From NCBI RefSeq assembly GCF_030053895.1, contig NZ_CP125781.1:3844001-3908000 (forward strand): a stretch of DNA of 64,000 nucleotides. The letters run 5' to 3'. The translations under genes were made by a program, and so were the position numbers. Numbering within the stretch: position 1 is the stretch's first letter; each line of letters begins with the position of its first letter. This document shows positions 1 to 8,165 of this stretch, piece after piece. The notes below the pieces were generated by a model that did not search any database, had not been told where the DNA came from, and worked only from the letters and a program-made list of their open reading frames with translations. The DNA comes from Trabulsiella odontotermitis. GTDB taxonomy: Bacteria; Pseudomonadota; Gammaproteobacteria; Enterobacterales; Enterobacteriaceae.

Positions 1-159
1 ACGGCGATCCTGCTGCTGTCGCCGGTGGTGAAAATCATCGCCAGCGATTACCTGCGCCAGCGCAAGCTGAGCGTGCGGCCGGTGTTCGATCCCACGCGCT
101 ATCCCGATATCCAACAACAACTGGCGCCTGAAAGCTGGGACGATACGCCACGCCAATAG
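1..159 (+). CDS. yaaJ: YaaJ, sodium:alanine symporter family transporter, C-terminal 52 residues only
   Basis: Frame 1 is open from the first base to TAG at 157-159. The encoded end (hydrophobic stretch, then SDYLRQRKL and VRPVFDP) matches my memory of the C-terminus of E. coli YaaJ, an inner-membrane amino-acid/cation symporter. The gene is cut by the window edge, so no start or transport residues can be seen. It lies just upstream of yaaA on the same strand, as in E. coli. The identification rests on this short tail and on gene order. Confidence 0.85.
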   Translation, partial: TAILLLSPVVKIIASDYLRQRKLSVRPVFDPTRYPDIQQQLAPESWDDTPRQ

Positions 160-225
160 CTGTCATTGATCACTTCGCAGGCGTTTTTTGTTAAAATCGC
201 CGAAAAATGCCTGCAAGGACTGGAT

Positions 226-1002
226 ATGCTGATTCTTATTTCACCTGCTAAAACGCTCGATTACCAAAGCCCGCTGGCGACCGATCGCTATACCCAGCCA
301 GAACTGCTGGATCACTCTCAGCAGTTGATCCGTGAAGCGCGGAAGCTTTCTGCGCCGCAGATTGCGAAGCTGATGGGCATCAGCGACAAGCTCGCCGATC
401 TCAACGCCACCCGTTTCCATGACTGGCACCCGGATTTCACGCCGCAGAATGCGCGCCAGGCGATCCTCGCGTTTAAAGGCGATGTGTATACCGGCCTGCA
501 GGCGGAAGAATTCAGTGATGCCGATTTTGATTTCGCTCAGCAGCATCTGCGGATGCTTTCCGGCCTGTACGGCGTGCTGCGCCCTCTGGATTTGATGCAG
601 CCCTACCGTCTGGAAATGGGCATTCGCCTGGAAAACGCTAAGGGAAAAGATCTCTACCAGTTCTGGGGCGATACCATCACCAGCAAACTCAACGAGGCGC
701 TGAAGGCGCAGGGTGATGACATTGTCATTAATCTCGCCTCTGATGAGTATTTTAAATCCGTGAAGCCGAAGCAGCTGAAGGGTGACATCATCAAGCCCGT
801 GTTCCTTGATGAGAAGAACGGCAAATTCAAAGTGATCAGCTTCTACGCCAAGAAAGCGCGTGGCCTGATGAGCCGCTACATCATTGAAAACCGTCTGACG
901 ACGCCAGAGCAGTTAACCGGCTTTAACAGCGAAGGGTATTTCTTTGACAGGGAAGCGTCCGGAAACGGCGAGCTGGTGTTTAAACGCCACGAACAGCAGT
1001 AA
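226..1002 (+). CDS. yaaA: YaaA, peroxide stress protein (DUF328)
   Basis: 258 residues, the same length as E. coli YaaA. The protein limits free intracellular iron during peroxide stress and is a DNA-binding DUF328 member. ATG at 226 (MLILISPAKTL) is chosen over an ATG 60 bases upstream because the family always begins at MLILISPAKT. The conserved GVLRPLDLMQPYRLEMG core and the C-terminal GYFFD segment are present. It follows yaaJ by 66 bases and converges on thrC, with a terminator hairpin between them. E. coli has yaaX in this interval; here there is no room for it. Confidence 0.96.
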   Translation: MLILISPAKTLDYQSPLATDRYTQPELLDHSQQLIREARKLSAPQIAKLMGISDKLADLNATRFHDWHPDFTPQNARQAILAFKGDVYTGLQAEEFSDADFDFAQQHLRMLSGLYGVLRPLDLMQPYRLEMGIRLENAKGKDLYQFWGDTITSKLNEALKAQGDDIVINLASDEYFKSVKPKQLKGDIIKPVFLDEKNGKFKVISFYAKKARGLMSRYIIENRLTTPEQLTGFNSEGYFFDREASGNGELVFKRHEQQ

Positions 1003-1034
1003 AAAACGCCCCGACAGCATACTGACTGCCGGGG
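1001..1034 (-). terminator. Rho-independent terminator of thrLABC
   Basis: On the minus strand a 9-bp stem (CCCCGGCAG paired with CTGTCGGGG, one mismatch) is followed by CG and six T residues. It lies 7-40 bases beyond the thrC stop codon. The T-run coincides with the A-run after the yaaA stop codon. Confidence 0.8.
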
Positions 1035-1040
1035 ACGGTA

Positions 1041-2327
1041 TTACGCTTTGCTCATCAGCAACTGACGCAGCGCCGCGAAATCGGCTGGCAGGTTGTGCGA
1101 GAGCAGCGGTAAATCAGCACGTTCGGCCAGTTCTTTCGGCAGCGCCAGCGGCTCACCCAGAATCGCCTCAACACTTTCTTTGAATTTCGCCGGATGCGCC
1201 GTACCGAGGAACAGCCCGTACTCGCCGGGGTTCAGTTGATCACGCAGTGCGCGCCAGGCCACTGCCGCATGTGGCTCTGAAACGTAGCCCAGCGCCTTAA
1301 GCTCACGCATCGTCGCTTTGGTGGTTTCGTCGTCCACCGTGGCGTAACCCAGCTCTTTCAGACGCCAGATTTTACGGCGGAACAGCTCTTCCACGCGCGG
1401 CCAGTTATTCGGCTGGCTGACGTCCATCGCGTTGGAGAGCGTGGCCTGCGTCGCGTTGGGTTTCCACTCGCCGTCTTTCAGGAAGCGCGGCACGGTGTCG
1501 TTAACGTTGGTGGCGGCGATAAAACGCTTCACCGGCAGCCCCAGCGCTTTCGCCAGCAGACCGGCGGTCAGATCGCCAAAGTTTCCGCTCGGCACGGAGA
1601 CCACCAGCTGATTGCGCGCTTCCTGCGGCAGTTGCGCCACCGCTTCAAAGTAGTAGCAAATCTGTGCCAGCAGACGGCTGATGTTGATCGAATTTGCCGA
1701 GTTCAGCCCCAGTGCCTTTTTCAGCGCTTCATCATCAAACGCCTGTTTCACCAGCGCCTGGCAGGCATCGAAATCACCGTCGATAGCCACTGTTTCAATG
1801 TTGCCGCCCAGCGTGCAGAACAGTTTTTCCTGTAACGGACTAATTTTGCCGCGCGGATAGAGGATCACCACGCGCACATTTTTCATGCCATAAAAGGCAT
1901 GAGCAACCGCTGCGCCGGTGTCGCCGGAGGTCGCCGTCAGAATAGTGACCGGCTTGTCACCGCTGATGTGGCCCAGCATCTGCGCCATAAAGCGCCCGCC
2001 GAAATCCTTGAACGCCAGCGTCGGGCCATGGAACAATTCAAGGCAGCCAACATCTTCCTGCACTTTTTTCACTGGCGCCGGGAAAGCGAACGCCGCGCGT
2101 ACGCGCTCTTCCAGCAGCTCCTGCGGGATCTCATCACCGATAAACGCGGCGAGGATTTTGGCACTGCGGGTGATGAAATTTTGCTTCAGCATCTCATCAA
2201 TTTCCGTCAGGCTAAATTCCGGCAGGTCGTGCGGAAAGAATAACCCCTGATTTCTGCCCAGCCCCTGCGTCACGGCCTGTGCGAAACTGACCTGCTCGTT
2301 ATGATCTTTTAAGTTATAGAGTTTCAT
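1041..2327 (-). CDS. thrC: Threonine synthase
   Basis: Pyridoxal-phosphate enzyme converting O-phospho-L-homoserine to L-threonine, the last step of the pathway. 428 residues from ATG at 2327 (MKLYNLKDHNEQ), the E. coli length. The upstream open frame (14 residues more) lies inside thrB and is not used. The PLP-lysine motif LAFKDFGGRF and the glycine-rich phosphate loop SVPSGNFGD are present. The start overlaps the thrB stop by one base (TAATG), so translation is coupled. It is the last gene of the operon and is followed by a terminator. Confidence 0.98.
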   Translation of the reverse strand: MKLYNLKDHNEQVSFAQAVTQGLGRNQGLFFPHDLPEFSLTEIDEMLKQNFITRSAKILAAFIGDEIPQELLEERVRAAFAFPAPVKKVQEDVGCLELFHGPTLAFKDFGGRFMAQMLGHISGDKPVTILTATSGDTGAAVAHAFYGMKNVRVVILYPRGKISPLQEKLFCTLGGNIETVAIDGDFDACQALVKQAFDDEALKKALGLNSANSINISRLLAQICYYFEAVAQLPQEARNQLVVSVPSGNFGDLTAGLLAKALGLPVKRFIAATNVNDTVPRFLKDGEWKPNATQATLSNAMDVSQPNNWPRVEELFRRKIWRLKELGYATVDDETTKATMRELKALGYVSEPHAAVAWRALRDQLNPGEYGLFLGTAHPAKFKESVEAILGEPLALPKELAERADLPLLSHNLPADFAALRQLLMSKA

Positions 2328-3259
2328 TAGTTTTCCACCACGCGTGCGCCCGCTGTATCCAGCCGACAAATATGAACAAAGCCTTCCTGATTTTGCAGAT
2401 AGTGTTTGCTGAGCCAGTCAGCCACCCGCTGCGCGGTCTCCGGTTTATCACAGAGCGCAAACAGCGTCGGCCCGGAACCGGAAATCCCGCAGGCCAGCGC
2501 GCCGATTTCCGCGACGCCCTGTCGCGCGGCATCGAAGCCGGGCAACAGTTTGGTGCGATACGGCTCGGCGATCACGTCCTTCATCAACGCCGCCGCCAGT
2601 CGCGGCTGGCGGGAGTAGCAGGCGTGAATGAAACCCGCCAGATGTCGCCCGTGGGCGATACAATCCTGACGGCGATACTGCGCCGGTAAAATCGCCCGCG
2701 CTTCGGCGGTCGACACTTTAATGCCCGGATAAGCCAGCACCCACAACCACTCATCAAAGCCTGGCACCTGCTGGCTGATAATGCCGCTCTCTTCGAGAAT
2801 CAACTGCATACCGCCCAGATAGCACGGCGCGACGTTGTCGTAATGAATACTGCCGGAGATGCGCCCTTCCAGCTCGCCCATCAACGCCAGCATACGATGT
2901 TCATTCAGCGGCTTACCGCAGTATTCGTTCATCGCCACCAGCGCCGCCACCACCGAGCAGGCACTGGAGCCAAGACCAGAACCGATCGGCATATTTTTTT
3001 CCAGCGTCATGGTCACTGGCACTGTTTTGCCAATCTCCTGACAGAAACGCTCCCAGCACTGCCAGACAATATTTTCCTGCGGATTGGCCGGCAGCTTGCT
3101 GGCAAAGTGGCCCGCATTGATCAGACTGAAATGGTCCGCGGCTTCGACGGAAACATTATCGCCCAGCAACGTACCGTCGACCGGTGTCACCGCCGCGCCA
3201 AGCACATCAAACCCCACGCTCATATTGGCACTGGAGGCCGGGGCATAGACTTTCACCAT
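2327..3259 (-). CDS. thrB: Homoserine kinase
   Basis: GHMP-family kinase that phosphorylates L-homoserine with ATP. 310 residues, matching E. coli ThrB. The ATP-binding motif PIGSGLGSSACS is visible near residues 91-102, and the C-terminal GHMP motif CGISGSGPTLFAL is intact. The ATG follows the thrA stop by one base, and the stop overlaps thrC by one base, so thrABC is a tightly coupled operon. Confidence 0.98.
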   Translation of the reverse strand: MVKVYAPASSANMSVGFDVLGAAVTPVDGTLLGDNVSVEAADHFSLINAGHFASKLPANPQENIVWQCWERFCQEIGKTVPVTMTLEKNMPIGSGLGSSACSVVAALVAMNEYCGKPLNEHRMLALMGELEGRISGSIHYDNVAPCYLGGMQLILEESGIISQQVPGFDEWLWVLAYPGIKVSTAEARAILPAQYRRQDCIAHGRHLAGFIHACYSRQPRLAAALMKDVIAEPYRTKLLPGFDAARQGVAEIGALACGISGSGPTLFALCDKPETAQRVADWLSKHYLQNQEGFVHICRLDTAGARVVEN

Positions 3260-3260
3260 C

Positions 3261-5723
3261 TTAAACTCCTAACTTCCATGATAAGGTGCGCAGCAGATCA
3301 GCAAACACACCGGCCGCCGTCACGTCATTGCCCGCGCCATAGCCGCGCAGGATCAACGGCAGCGGCTGATAATAGTGGCTGTAGAAGGCCAGCGCGTTTT
3401 CGCCGTTTTTGACTTTATACAGCGGATCGTTACCGTCGACTTCTGCGATTTTCACCCGGCAGACGCCATCTTCTTCAATGTTGCCAACATAACGCAGGAC
3501 GTTCCCTGCCTCACGCGCTTTTTCAATGCGGGCTGCAAAGGCGGCATCCAGTGACGGCAGGCGCGACATAAAACTGTCGACATCGCCTGCCACGTCAAAC
3601 CCTTGCGGTAAAACAGGTTCCACCACAATATCGCTGAGTTCGAGACTGCGACCGGTTTCACGGGCGAGGATCAATAGCTTACGCGCCACATCCATGCCGG
3701 AAAGATCGTCCCGCGGATCCGGCTCGGTATAACCCATTTCACGCGCCAGTGTTGTGGCCGCGGAGAGGCTCATTCCCTCGTCCAGCTTGCCAAAAATAAA
3801 CGACAGCGATCCTGACAGAATGCCGGAGAAACGCTGCAACTCATCGCCCGCGTTGAGCAGATTTTGCAGGTTTTCAATGACCGGCAACCCGGCACCAACG
3901 TTAGTATCGTAGAGGAATTTACGCCGCGAGCCTGCCGCCGCCTGGCGCAGCTCATGGTAATAATTCATGGAAGAGGTGTTGGCCTTTTTGTTCGGCGTCA
4001 CCACGTGGAAACCTTCACGCAGGAAATCCGCGTATTGATCCGCGACCGCCTGGCTGGAAGTACAGTCGACGATCACCGGGTTCAGCAAATGGTACTCTTT
4101 CACCAGCCGAATCAGTCGTCCGAGGTTGAACGGCTCTTTCGCCTCCGCCAGCGCTTCTTTCCAGTTTTCCAGATTCAGGCCATGCACGCTGGTCAGCAGC
4201 GCTTTTGAATTCGCCACGCCGCAGACACGCAGATCGATATGTTTGTTCTTGAGCCAGGTTTGCTGACGTTTAAGCTGCTCCAGCAGCGCGCCGCCGACAC
4301 CGCCGACGCCAATCACAAACACTTCAATCACCTGATCGGTATTGAACAGCATCTGGTGGGTGACGCGAACGCCCGTTGTGGCATCGTCGTTGTTGACCAC
4401 CACGGAGATAGACCGCTCCGATGAACCCTGCGCAATAGCAACGATATTGATATTGGCACGGGCCAGCGCGGCGAAGAATTTGGCAGAGATCCCGCGCAGG
4501 GTACGCATACCGTCGCCCACGACGGAGATGATCGCCAGACGCTCCATAATTGACAGCGGCTCCAGCACGCCCTCTTTCAGTTCAAGGTAGAACTCATCTT
4601 CCATCGCCTTTTTCGCCCGACCGCAATCGGCCTGCGGCACGCAAAAGCTGATGCTGTATTCCGAGGAAGACTGCGTGATCAACACAACGGAGATCCGCGC
4701 GCGCGACATGGTGGCAAACACCCGCGCCGCCATTCCGACCATGCCCTTCATGCCAGGCCCGGAGACGTTGAACATCGCCATATTGTTGAGGTTCGAAATC
4801 CCCTTCACTGGTAAGCCATCTTCGTCGCGGCTGGCACCAATAAGCGTTCCCGGCGCCTGAGGATTGCCGGTATTTTTAATCAGACAGGGGATCTGAAACT
4901 GGGCAATTGGCGCGATAGTCCGGGGATGCAGCACTTTGGCGCCAAAATAGGAGAGCTCCATCGCTTCCTGGTAAGACATTGATTTCAGCAGACGCGCATC
5001 CGGCACCTGGCGCGGGTCGCAGGTATACACACCATCGACGTCCGTCCAGATTTCACAACAGTCGGCGCGCAAGCACGCTGCCAGCACCGCTGCAGAGTAG
5101 TCGGAGCCGTTACGCCCCAGCACCACCAGCTCGCCCTTCTCATTGCCTGCCGTGAAACCCGCCATCAGCACCATATGATCTGCGGGGATCTGGCTTGCGG
5201 CGATACGGCGGGTGGATTCCGCGATATCAACCGTCGATTCAAGGTAATGCCCGACTGCCAGCAGTTTCTCCACCGGATCGATCACCGTCACATTGTGACC
5301 GCGCGCTTCCAGCAGGCCCGCCATAATCGCGATAGAGAGTTTTTCGCCACGGCAGATGATTGCCGCGTTGACGCTGTCCGGGCACTGCCCGAGCAGGCTG
5401 ATACCATGCAAAACGTGTTTAATCTGAGCGAATTCTTGTTCGACAAAGAGTTTCAGTTGTGTCAGCGGGAATCCTGGCTGGGCATCGGCAAGGCCCTGAA
5501 GAAGCTCGGCAAAAATGCGTTCGGCGTCACTGATATTCGTAAGAGCGTCCTGGCCACCAATGGTTTTTTCAATCATCGCCACCAGGTGGTTGGTGATTTT
5601 GGCCGGGGCAGAGAGCACGGTCGCTACCTGCCCCTGCCTGGCGTTGCTCTCAAGAATATCGGCAACCCGCAGAAAACGCTCCGCATTCGCCACTGATGTA
5701 CCGCCGAACTTCAACACTCGCAT
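3261..5723 (-). CDS. thrA: Bifunctional aspartokinase I / homoserine dehydrogenase I
   Basis: Catalyses the first and third steps from aspartate to threonine. 820 residues, the E. coli length. The aspartokinase domain starts at MRVLKFGGTSVAN. Two ACT-type regulatory segments occupy the middle (around VSGPGMKGMVGMA and VVGDGMRTLRG). The NAD(P)-binding GVGGVGGALLEQL begins homoserine dehydrogenase near residue 470. ATG at 5723 is preferred over the ATG two codons upstream because MRVLKFGG is the known N-terminus. Expression is controlled by the thrL leader and attenuator directly upstream; the enzyme is feedback-inhibited by threonine in relatives. Confidence 0.98.
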   Translation of the reverse strand: MRVLKFGGTSVANAERFLRVADILESNARQGQVATVLSAPAKITNHLVAMIEKTIGGQDALTNISDAERIFAELLQGLADAQPGFPLTQLKLFVEQEFAQIKHVLHGISLLGQCPDSVNAAIICRGEKLSIAIMAGLLEARGHNVTVIDPVEKLLAVGHYLESTVDIAESTRRIAASQIPADHMVLMAGFTAGNEKGELVVLGRNGSDYSAAVLAACLRADCCEIWTDVDGVYTCDPRQVPDARLLKSMSYQEAMELSYFGAKVLHPRTIAPIAQFQIPCLIKNTGNPQAPGTLIGASRDEDGLPVKGISNLNNMAMFNVSGPGMKGMVGMAARVFATMSRARISVVLITQSSSEYSISFCVPQADCGRAKKAMEDEFYLELKEGVLEPLSIMERLAIISVVGDGMRTLRGISAKFFAALARANINIVAIAQGSSERSISVVVNNDDATTGVRVTHQMLFNTDQVIEVFVIGVGGVGGALLEQLKRQQTWLKNKHIDLRVCGVANSKALLTSVHGLNLENWKEALAEAKEPFNLGRLIRLVKEYHLLNPVIVDCTSSQAVADQYADFLREGFHVVTPNKKANTSSMNYYHELRQAAAGSRRKFLYDTNVGAGLPVIENLQNLLNAGDELQRFSGILSGSLSFIFGKLDEGMSLSAATTLAREMGYTEPDPRDDLSGMDVARKLLILARETGRSLELSDIVVEPVLPQGFDVAGDVDSFMSRLPSLDAAFAARIEKAREAGNVLRYVGNIEEDGVCRVKIAEVDGNDPLYKVKNGENALAFYSHYYQPLPLILRGYGAGNDVTAAGVFADLLRTLSWKLGV

Positions 5724-5749
5724 GGTCATACCCCTTGATCTTTAGTCGA

Positions 5750-5786
5750 AAAAAAAGCCCGCACTGTTCAGGTGCGGGCTTTTTTC
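5750..5786 (-). terminator. thr operon attenuator
   Basis: On the minus strand a GC-rich stem (AGCCCGCAC paired with GTGCGGGCT, positions 5756-5780, 7-base loop) is followed by a run of T. It lies between the thrL stop and thrA. This is the classical attenuator: read-through depends on ribosome stalling at the Thr/Ile codons of thrL. Confidence 0.93.
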
Positions 5787-5803
5787 TTTATTTCCTGTAC
5801 GCG

Positions 5804-5872
5804 TCAGCCCGCACCGTTACCTGTGGTAATGGTGGTGGTGATAATGGTGGTCATCATGCTGATGCGAATCAT
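5804..5872 (-). CDS. thrL: thr operon leader peptide (22 aa)
   Basis: ATG at 5872 and TGA at 5804 encode MIRISMMTTIITTTITTGNG plus two residues. I count seven Thr and five Ile codons among 22 residues, compared with eight and four in the 21-aa E. coli peptide. The C-terminus TTGNGAG is identical to E. coli. Scarcity of threonyl- or isoleucyl-tRNA would stall the ribosome and prevent the attenuator hairpin at 5756-5780. The gene is too short for standard ORF thresholds and was found by translating the leader by hand. Confidence 0.95.
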   Translation of the reverse strand: MIRISMMTTIITTTITTGNGAG

Positions 5873-5917
5873 GTTGTTGTGTGCTCTGTATCGTTATCTG
5901 TCTGTGCAGTACCTATA

Positions 5918-5947
5918 TTGGTTAAAGTATCTGCCAGCTCAAGTCAA
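5918..5947 (-). promoter_or_regulatory. Probable thrLABC promoter
   Basis: On the minus strand TTGACT (plus-strand 5942-5947) is followed by an AT-rich ACTTTAACCAATAT segment in the -10 position. This closely resembles the E. coli thr promoter, which also has TTGACT and TTTAACCAATATAGG. The exact -10 hexamer is not certain. Confidence 0.6.
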
Positions 5948-6080
5948 CGAATTTTTAGATTTGTCACGTTCCGTAATCACTTCAGGTTTCGCTAAGTCTT
6001 TCCTGATATTTAACCGCATTGCCCGAAATACAGGATTGCAAACAGACCATACCGCTATAACGAGACGGCTAACCAACATT

Positions 6081-6767
6081 TTACTCTGCGAGATTTTTTT
6101 CAATATCATGGAGCAAACGATGCAACATTGCCGTGTCGCGGTGTTCAAGTAGCCCCAGACGTTGCTGCAACCAGTCGGCCAGTTTGACGTCATCCGCTAC
6201 GTTAAGACGATCGAGCAACGCCATACAACGCGACCGTAATGCCTGGAGCTGATTTTCATCGCCAGACGTTACCGACGCTGATGAATTATGCGTCAATGCA
6301 GAAAGCTGATAGCAATACACCATCACCGCCTGACCCAAATTTAACGACGGGTAATCGGCCACCATTGGCACGCCGGTAAGTACGTCTGCAAGCGCCAGTT
6401 CGTCGTTGGTCAGGCCGGAATCTTCGCGCCCGAAGACCAGCGCTGCATGGCCCATCCACTGCGATTTTTCCTGCAAAAGCGGGACAAGTTCCTGTGGCGA
6501 CGCGTAATAGTGAAAGCGCGCCCGGCTGCGTGCCGTGGTGGCAATGGTGAAATCCACGCCCTGCAACGCGTCGGCGAGGGTGGCATAAGTGGTTATATTT
6601 TCTAGGATATCGCCAGAACCGTGTGCGACCCACTGCGCGGCAGGTTCGAGATGCGCCTGGCTGTCGACGATGCGGAGATCGTGGAAGCCCATGGTTTTCA
6701 TCGCTCTTGCCGCCGCGCCAATATTTTCTGCTCTTGCTGGAGCCACCAGCACGATGGATAAATGCAT
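6081..6767 (-). CDS. yjtD: YjtD, SPOUT-family tRNA/rRNA methyltransferase (TrmJ-like)
   Basis: 228 residues. The N-terminus (IVLVAPARAENIGAAARAMKTMGF) is the substrate-side motif of TrmH/TrmJ SPOUT 2'-O-methyltransferases. The knot motifs LVFGREDSGLTNDEL and PSLNLGQAVMVYCYQL, which form the SAM-binding trefoil knot, are intact. The RNA target of YjtD is not established. It sits between the thr operon and the arcA region, as in E. coli, with its own start at 6767. Confidence 0.92.
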   Translation of the reverse strand: MHLSIVLVAPARAENIGAAARAMKTMGFHDLRIVDSQAHLEPAAQWVAHGSGDILENITTYATLADALQGVDFTIATTARSRARFHYYASPQELVPLLQEKSQWMGHAALVFGREDSGLTNDELALADVLTGVPMVADYPSLNLGQAVMVYCYQLSALTHNSSASVTSGDENQLQALRSRCMALLDRLNVADDVKLADWLQQRLGLLEHRDTAMLHRLLHDIEKNLAE

Positions 6768-7168
6768 TTTTCCGTTCTCTGCGTTTTTTTCACGGCGCTT
6801 AAAATGTGATGCAGCTCAACATATTGCGCAGCGCGAATTTACAAAATTGCAACAAAAATCACTGAAATAGCGTTTCTTAACATATAAAAAACGCTAAACT
6901 ATTATCTCATAATGATCCGGGATATAATGTTAACAGAAGCGATATATCCCTATGTTTAGTAATGACATTGTCAGAAATTCCGAAAACGGCGGATCAGTGT
7001 TGTCCGCTTAATTAGTTAGCCGGTGCAACTAATTAAAATGTTGAAAAATTGTGATAACCGATAGCATTTTGCTGCAGGGATTTCACTAGAGTGTTAACGT
7101 GCTACAATTGAACTTGATATATGTCAACGAAGCGTAGTTTTATTGGGTGTCCTGTGTCTCTTAGCCTG
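6768..7168. other. Non-coding interval between yjtD and yjjY
   Basis: About 400 bases with no credible gene. The part near 6830-7000 is AT-rich. The right half belongs to the upstream control region of arcA (see the FNR-like box at 7114-7127). No tRNA or strong terminator was seen. Confidence 0.5.
7114..7127 (+). promoter_or_regulatory. FNR-like box upstream of arcA
   Basis: TTGAT-ATAT-GTCAA matches the FNR consensus TTGAT-N4-ATCAA at 9 of 10 defined positions. In E. coli arcA is activated anaerobically by FNR, so a site here is expected. It lies about 280 bases upstream of the arcA start, consistent with the known long multi-promoter leader. Confidence 0.6.
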
Positions 7169-7309
7169 TTATGTTGCTGTTAAAATGGTTAGGATGACAA
7201 CCGTTTTTGACACTGTCGGGTCCAGAGGGAAACTACCCACGACCAAGCTAATGATGTTGTTGACGTTGATGGAAAGTGCATCAAGAACGCAATTACGTAC
7301 TTTAGTCAT
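7169..7309 (-). CDS. yjjY: YjjY, conserved small protein of unknown function (46 aa)
   Basis: ATG at 7309, TAA at 7169, 46 residues starting MTKVRNCVLDALSINVNNII. I recognise this as the E. coli small gene yjjY, with the same length, near-identical sequence and the same place divergent from arcA. The C-terminal half is hydrophobic (TVSKTVVILTILTAT), so a membrane location or leader-peptide role is possible. No function is known. It is too short for the usual ORF cut-off. Confidence 0.85.
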   Translation of the reverse strand: MTKVRNCVLDALSINVNNIISLVVGSFPLDPTVSKTVVILTILTAT

Positions 7310-7404
7310 GTTACGCCGTTCATGTTAATTTGCGACATGTACCAGGCAGGTCAGGGACTTTGGTACTTCCTGTTTCGATTTAGTTGGCAATTTAGGTAGC
7401 AAAC

Positions 7405-8121
7405 ATGCAGACCCCGCACATTCTTATCGTTGAAGACGAGTTGGTAACACGCAACACGTTAAAGAGTATTTTCGAAGCAGAAGGCTACGATGTTTTCGAA
7501 GCGACCGATGGCGCGGAAATGCATCAGATCCTATCTGAAAATGACGTCAACCTGGTGATCATGGATATCAACCTCCCAGGGAAAAATGGCCTTCTGCTGG
7601 CGCGTGAATTGCGCGAGCAGGCGAATGTCGCGCTGATGTTCCTCACCGGTCGTGACAACGAAGTCGATAAGATCCTCGGCCTTGAAATTGGTGCCGACGA
7701 TTACATCACTAAGCCGTTTAACCCGCGTGAACTGACTATCCGTGCCCGCAACCTGCTTTCCCGTACCATGAATCTCGGTACCGTGAGCGAAGAGCGCCGC
7801 AGCGTTGAAAGCTACAAGTTCAATGGCTGGGAGCTGGATATCAACAGCCGTTCGCTGATTAGCCCTAACGGCGACCAGTACAAACTGCCGCGTAGCGAAT
7901 TCCGCGCGATGCTGCACTTCTGTGAAAACCCGGGCAAGATTCAGTCACGTGCTGAACTGCTGAAGAAAATGACCGGCCGTGAGCTGAAGCCGCACGACCG
8001 TACCGTTGATGTCACCATCCGCCGTATTCGTAAGCACTTCGAATCCACGCCGGACACCCCGGAAATCATCGCCACCATTCACGGCGAAGGTTATCGTTTC
8101 TGCGGTGACTTACAGGAATAA
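7405..8121 (+). CDS. arcA: ArcA, aerobic respiration control response regulator
   Basis: OmpR-family regulator that represses aerobic metabolism genes when phosphorylated by ArcB under low oxygen. 238 residues, the E. coli length. The receiver domain is at 1-120 with acidic pair E10/D11, phospho-acceptor D54 (VIMD) and the K of ITKPFNPREL. The winged helix at 135-235 includes HDRTVDVTIRRIRKHF. It has a long leader of over 400 bases with an FNR-like box and divergent yjjY. A terminator follows at 8140. Confidence 0.98.
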   Translation: MQTPHILIVEDELVTRNTLKSIFEAEGYDVFEATDGAEMHQILSENDVNLVIMDINLPGKNGLLLARELREQANVALMFLTGRDNEVDKILGLEIGADDYITKPFNPRELTIRARNLLSRTMNLGTVSEERRSVESYKFNGWELDINSRSLISPNGDQYKLPRSEFRAMLHFCENPGKIQSRAELLKKMTGRELKPHDRTVDVTIRRIRKHFESTPDTPEIIATIHGEGYRFCGDLQE

Positions 8122-8139
8122 TCCTGCATTTATAGAAGA

Positions 8140-8165
8140 AAGGCGCCTGATGGCGCCTTTTTTTA
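8140..8165 (+). terminator. Terminator downstream of arcA
   Basis: Stem AAGGCGCC (8140-8147) pairs with GGCGCCTT (8152-8159) across a 4-base loop and runs into a T-tract to about 8165. It overlaps the 3' end of convergent creD. Confidence 0.85.
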
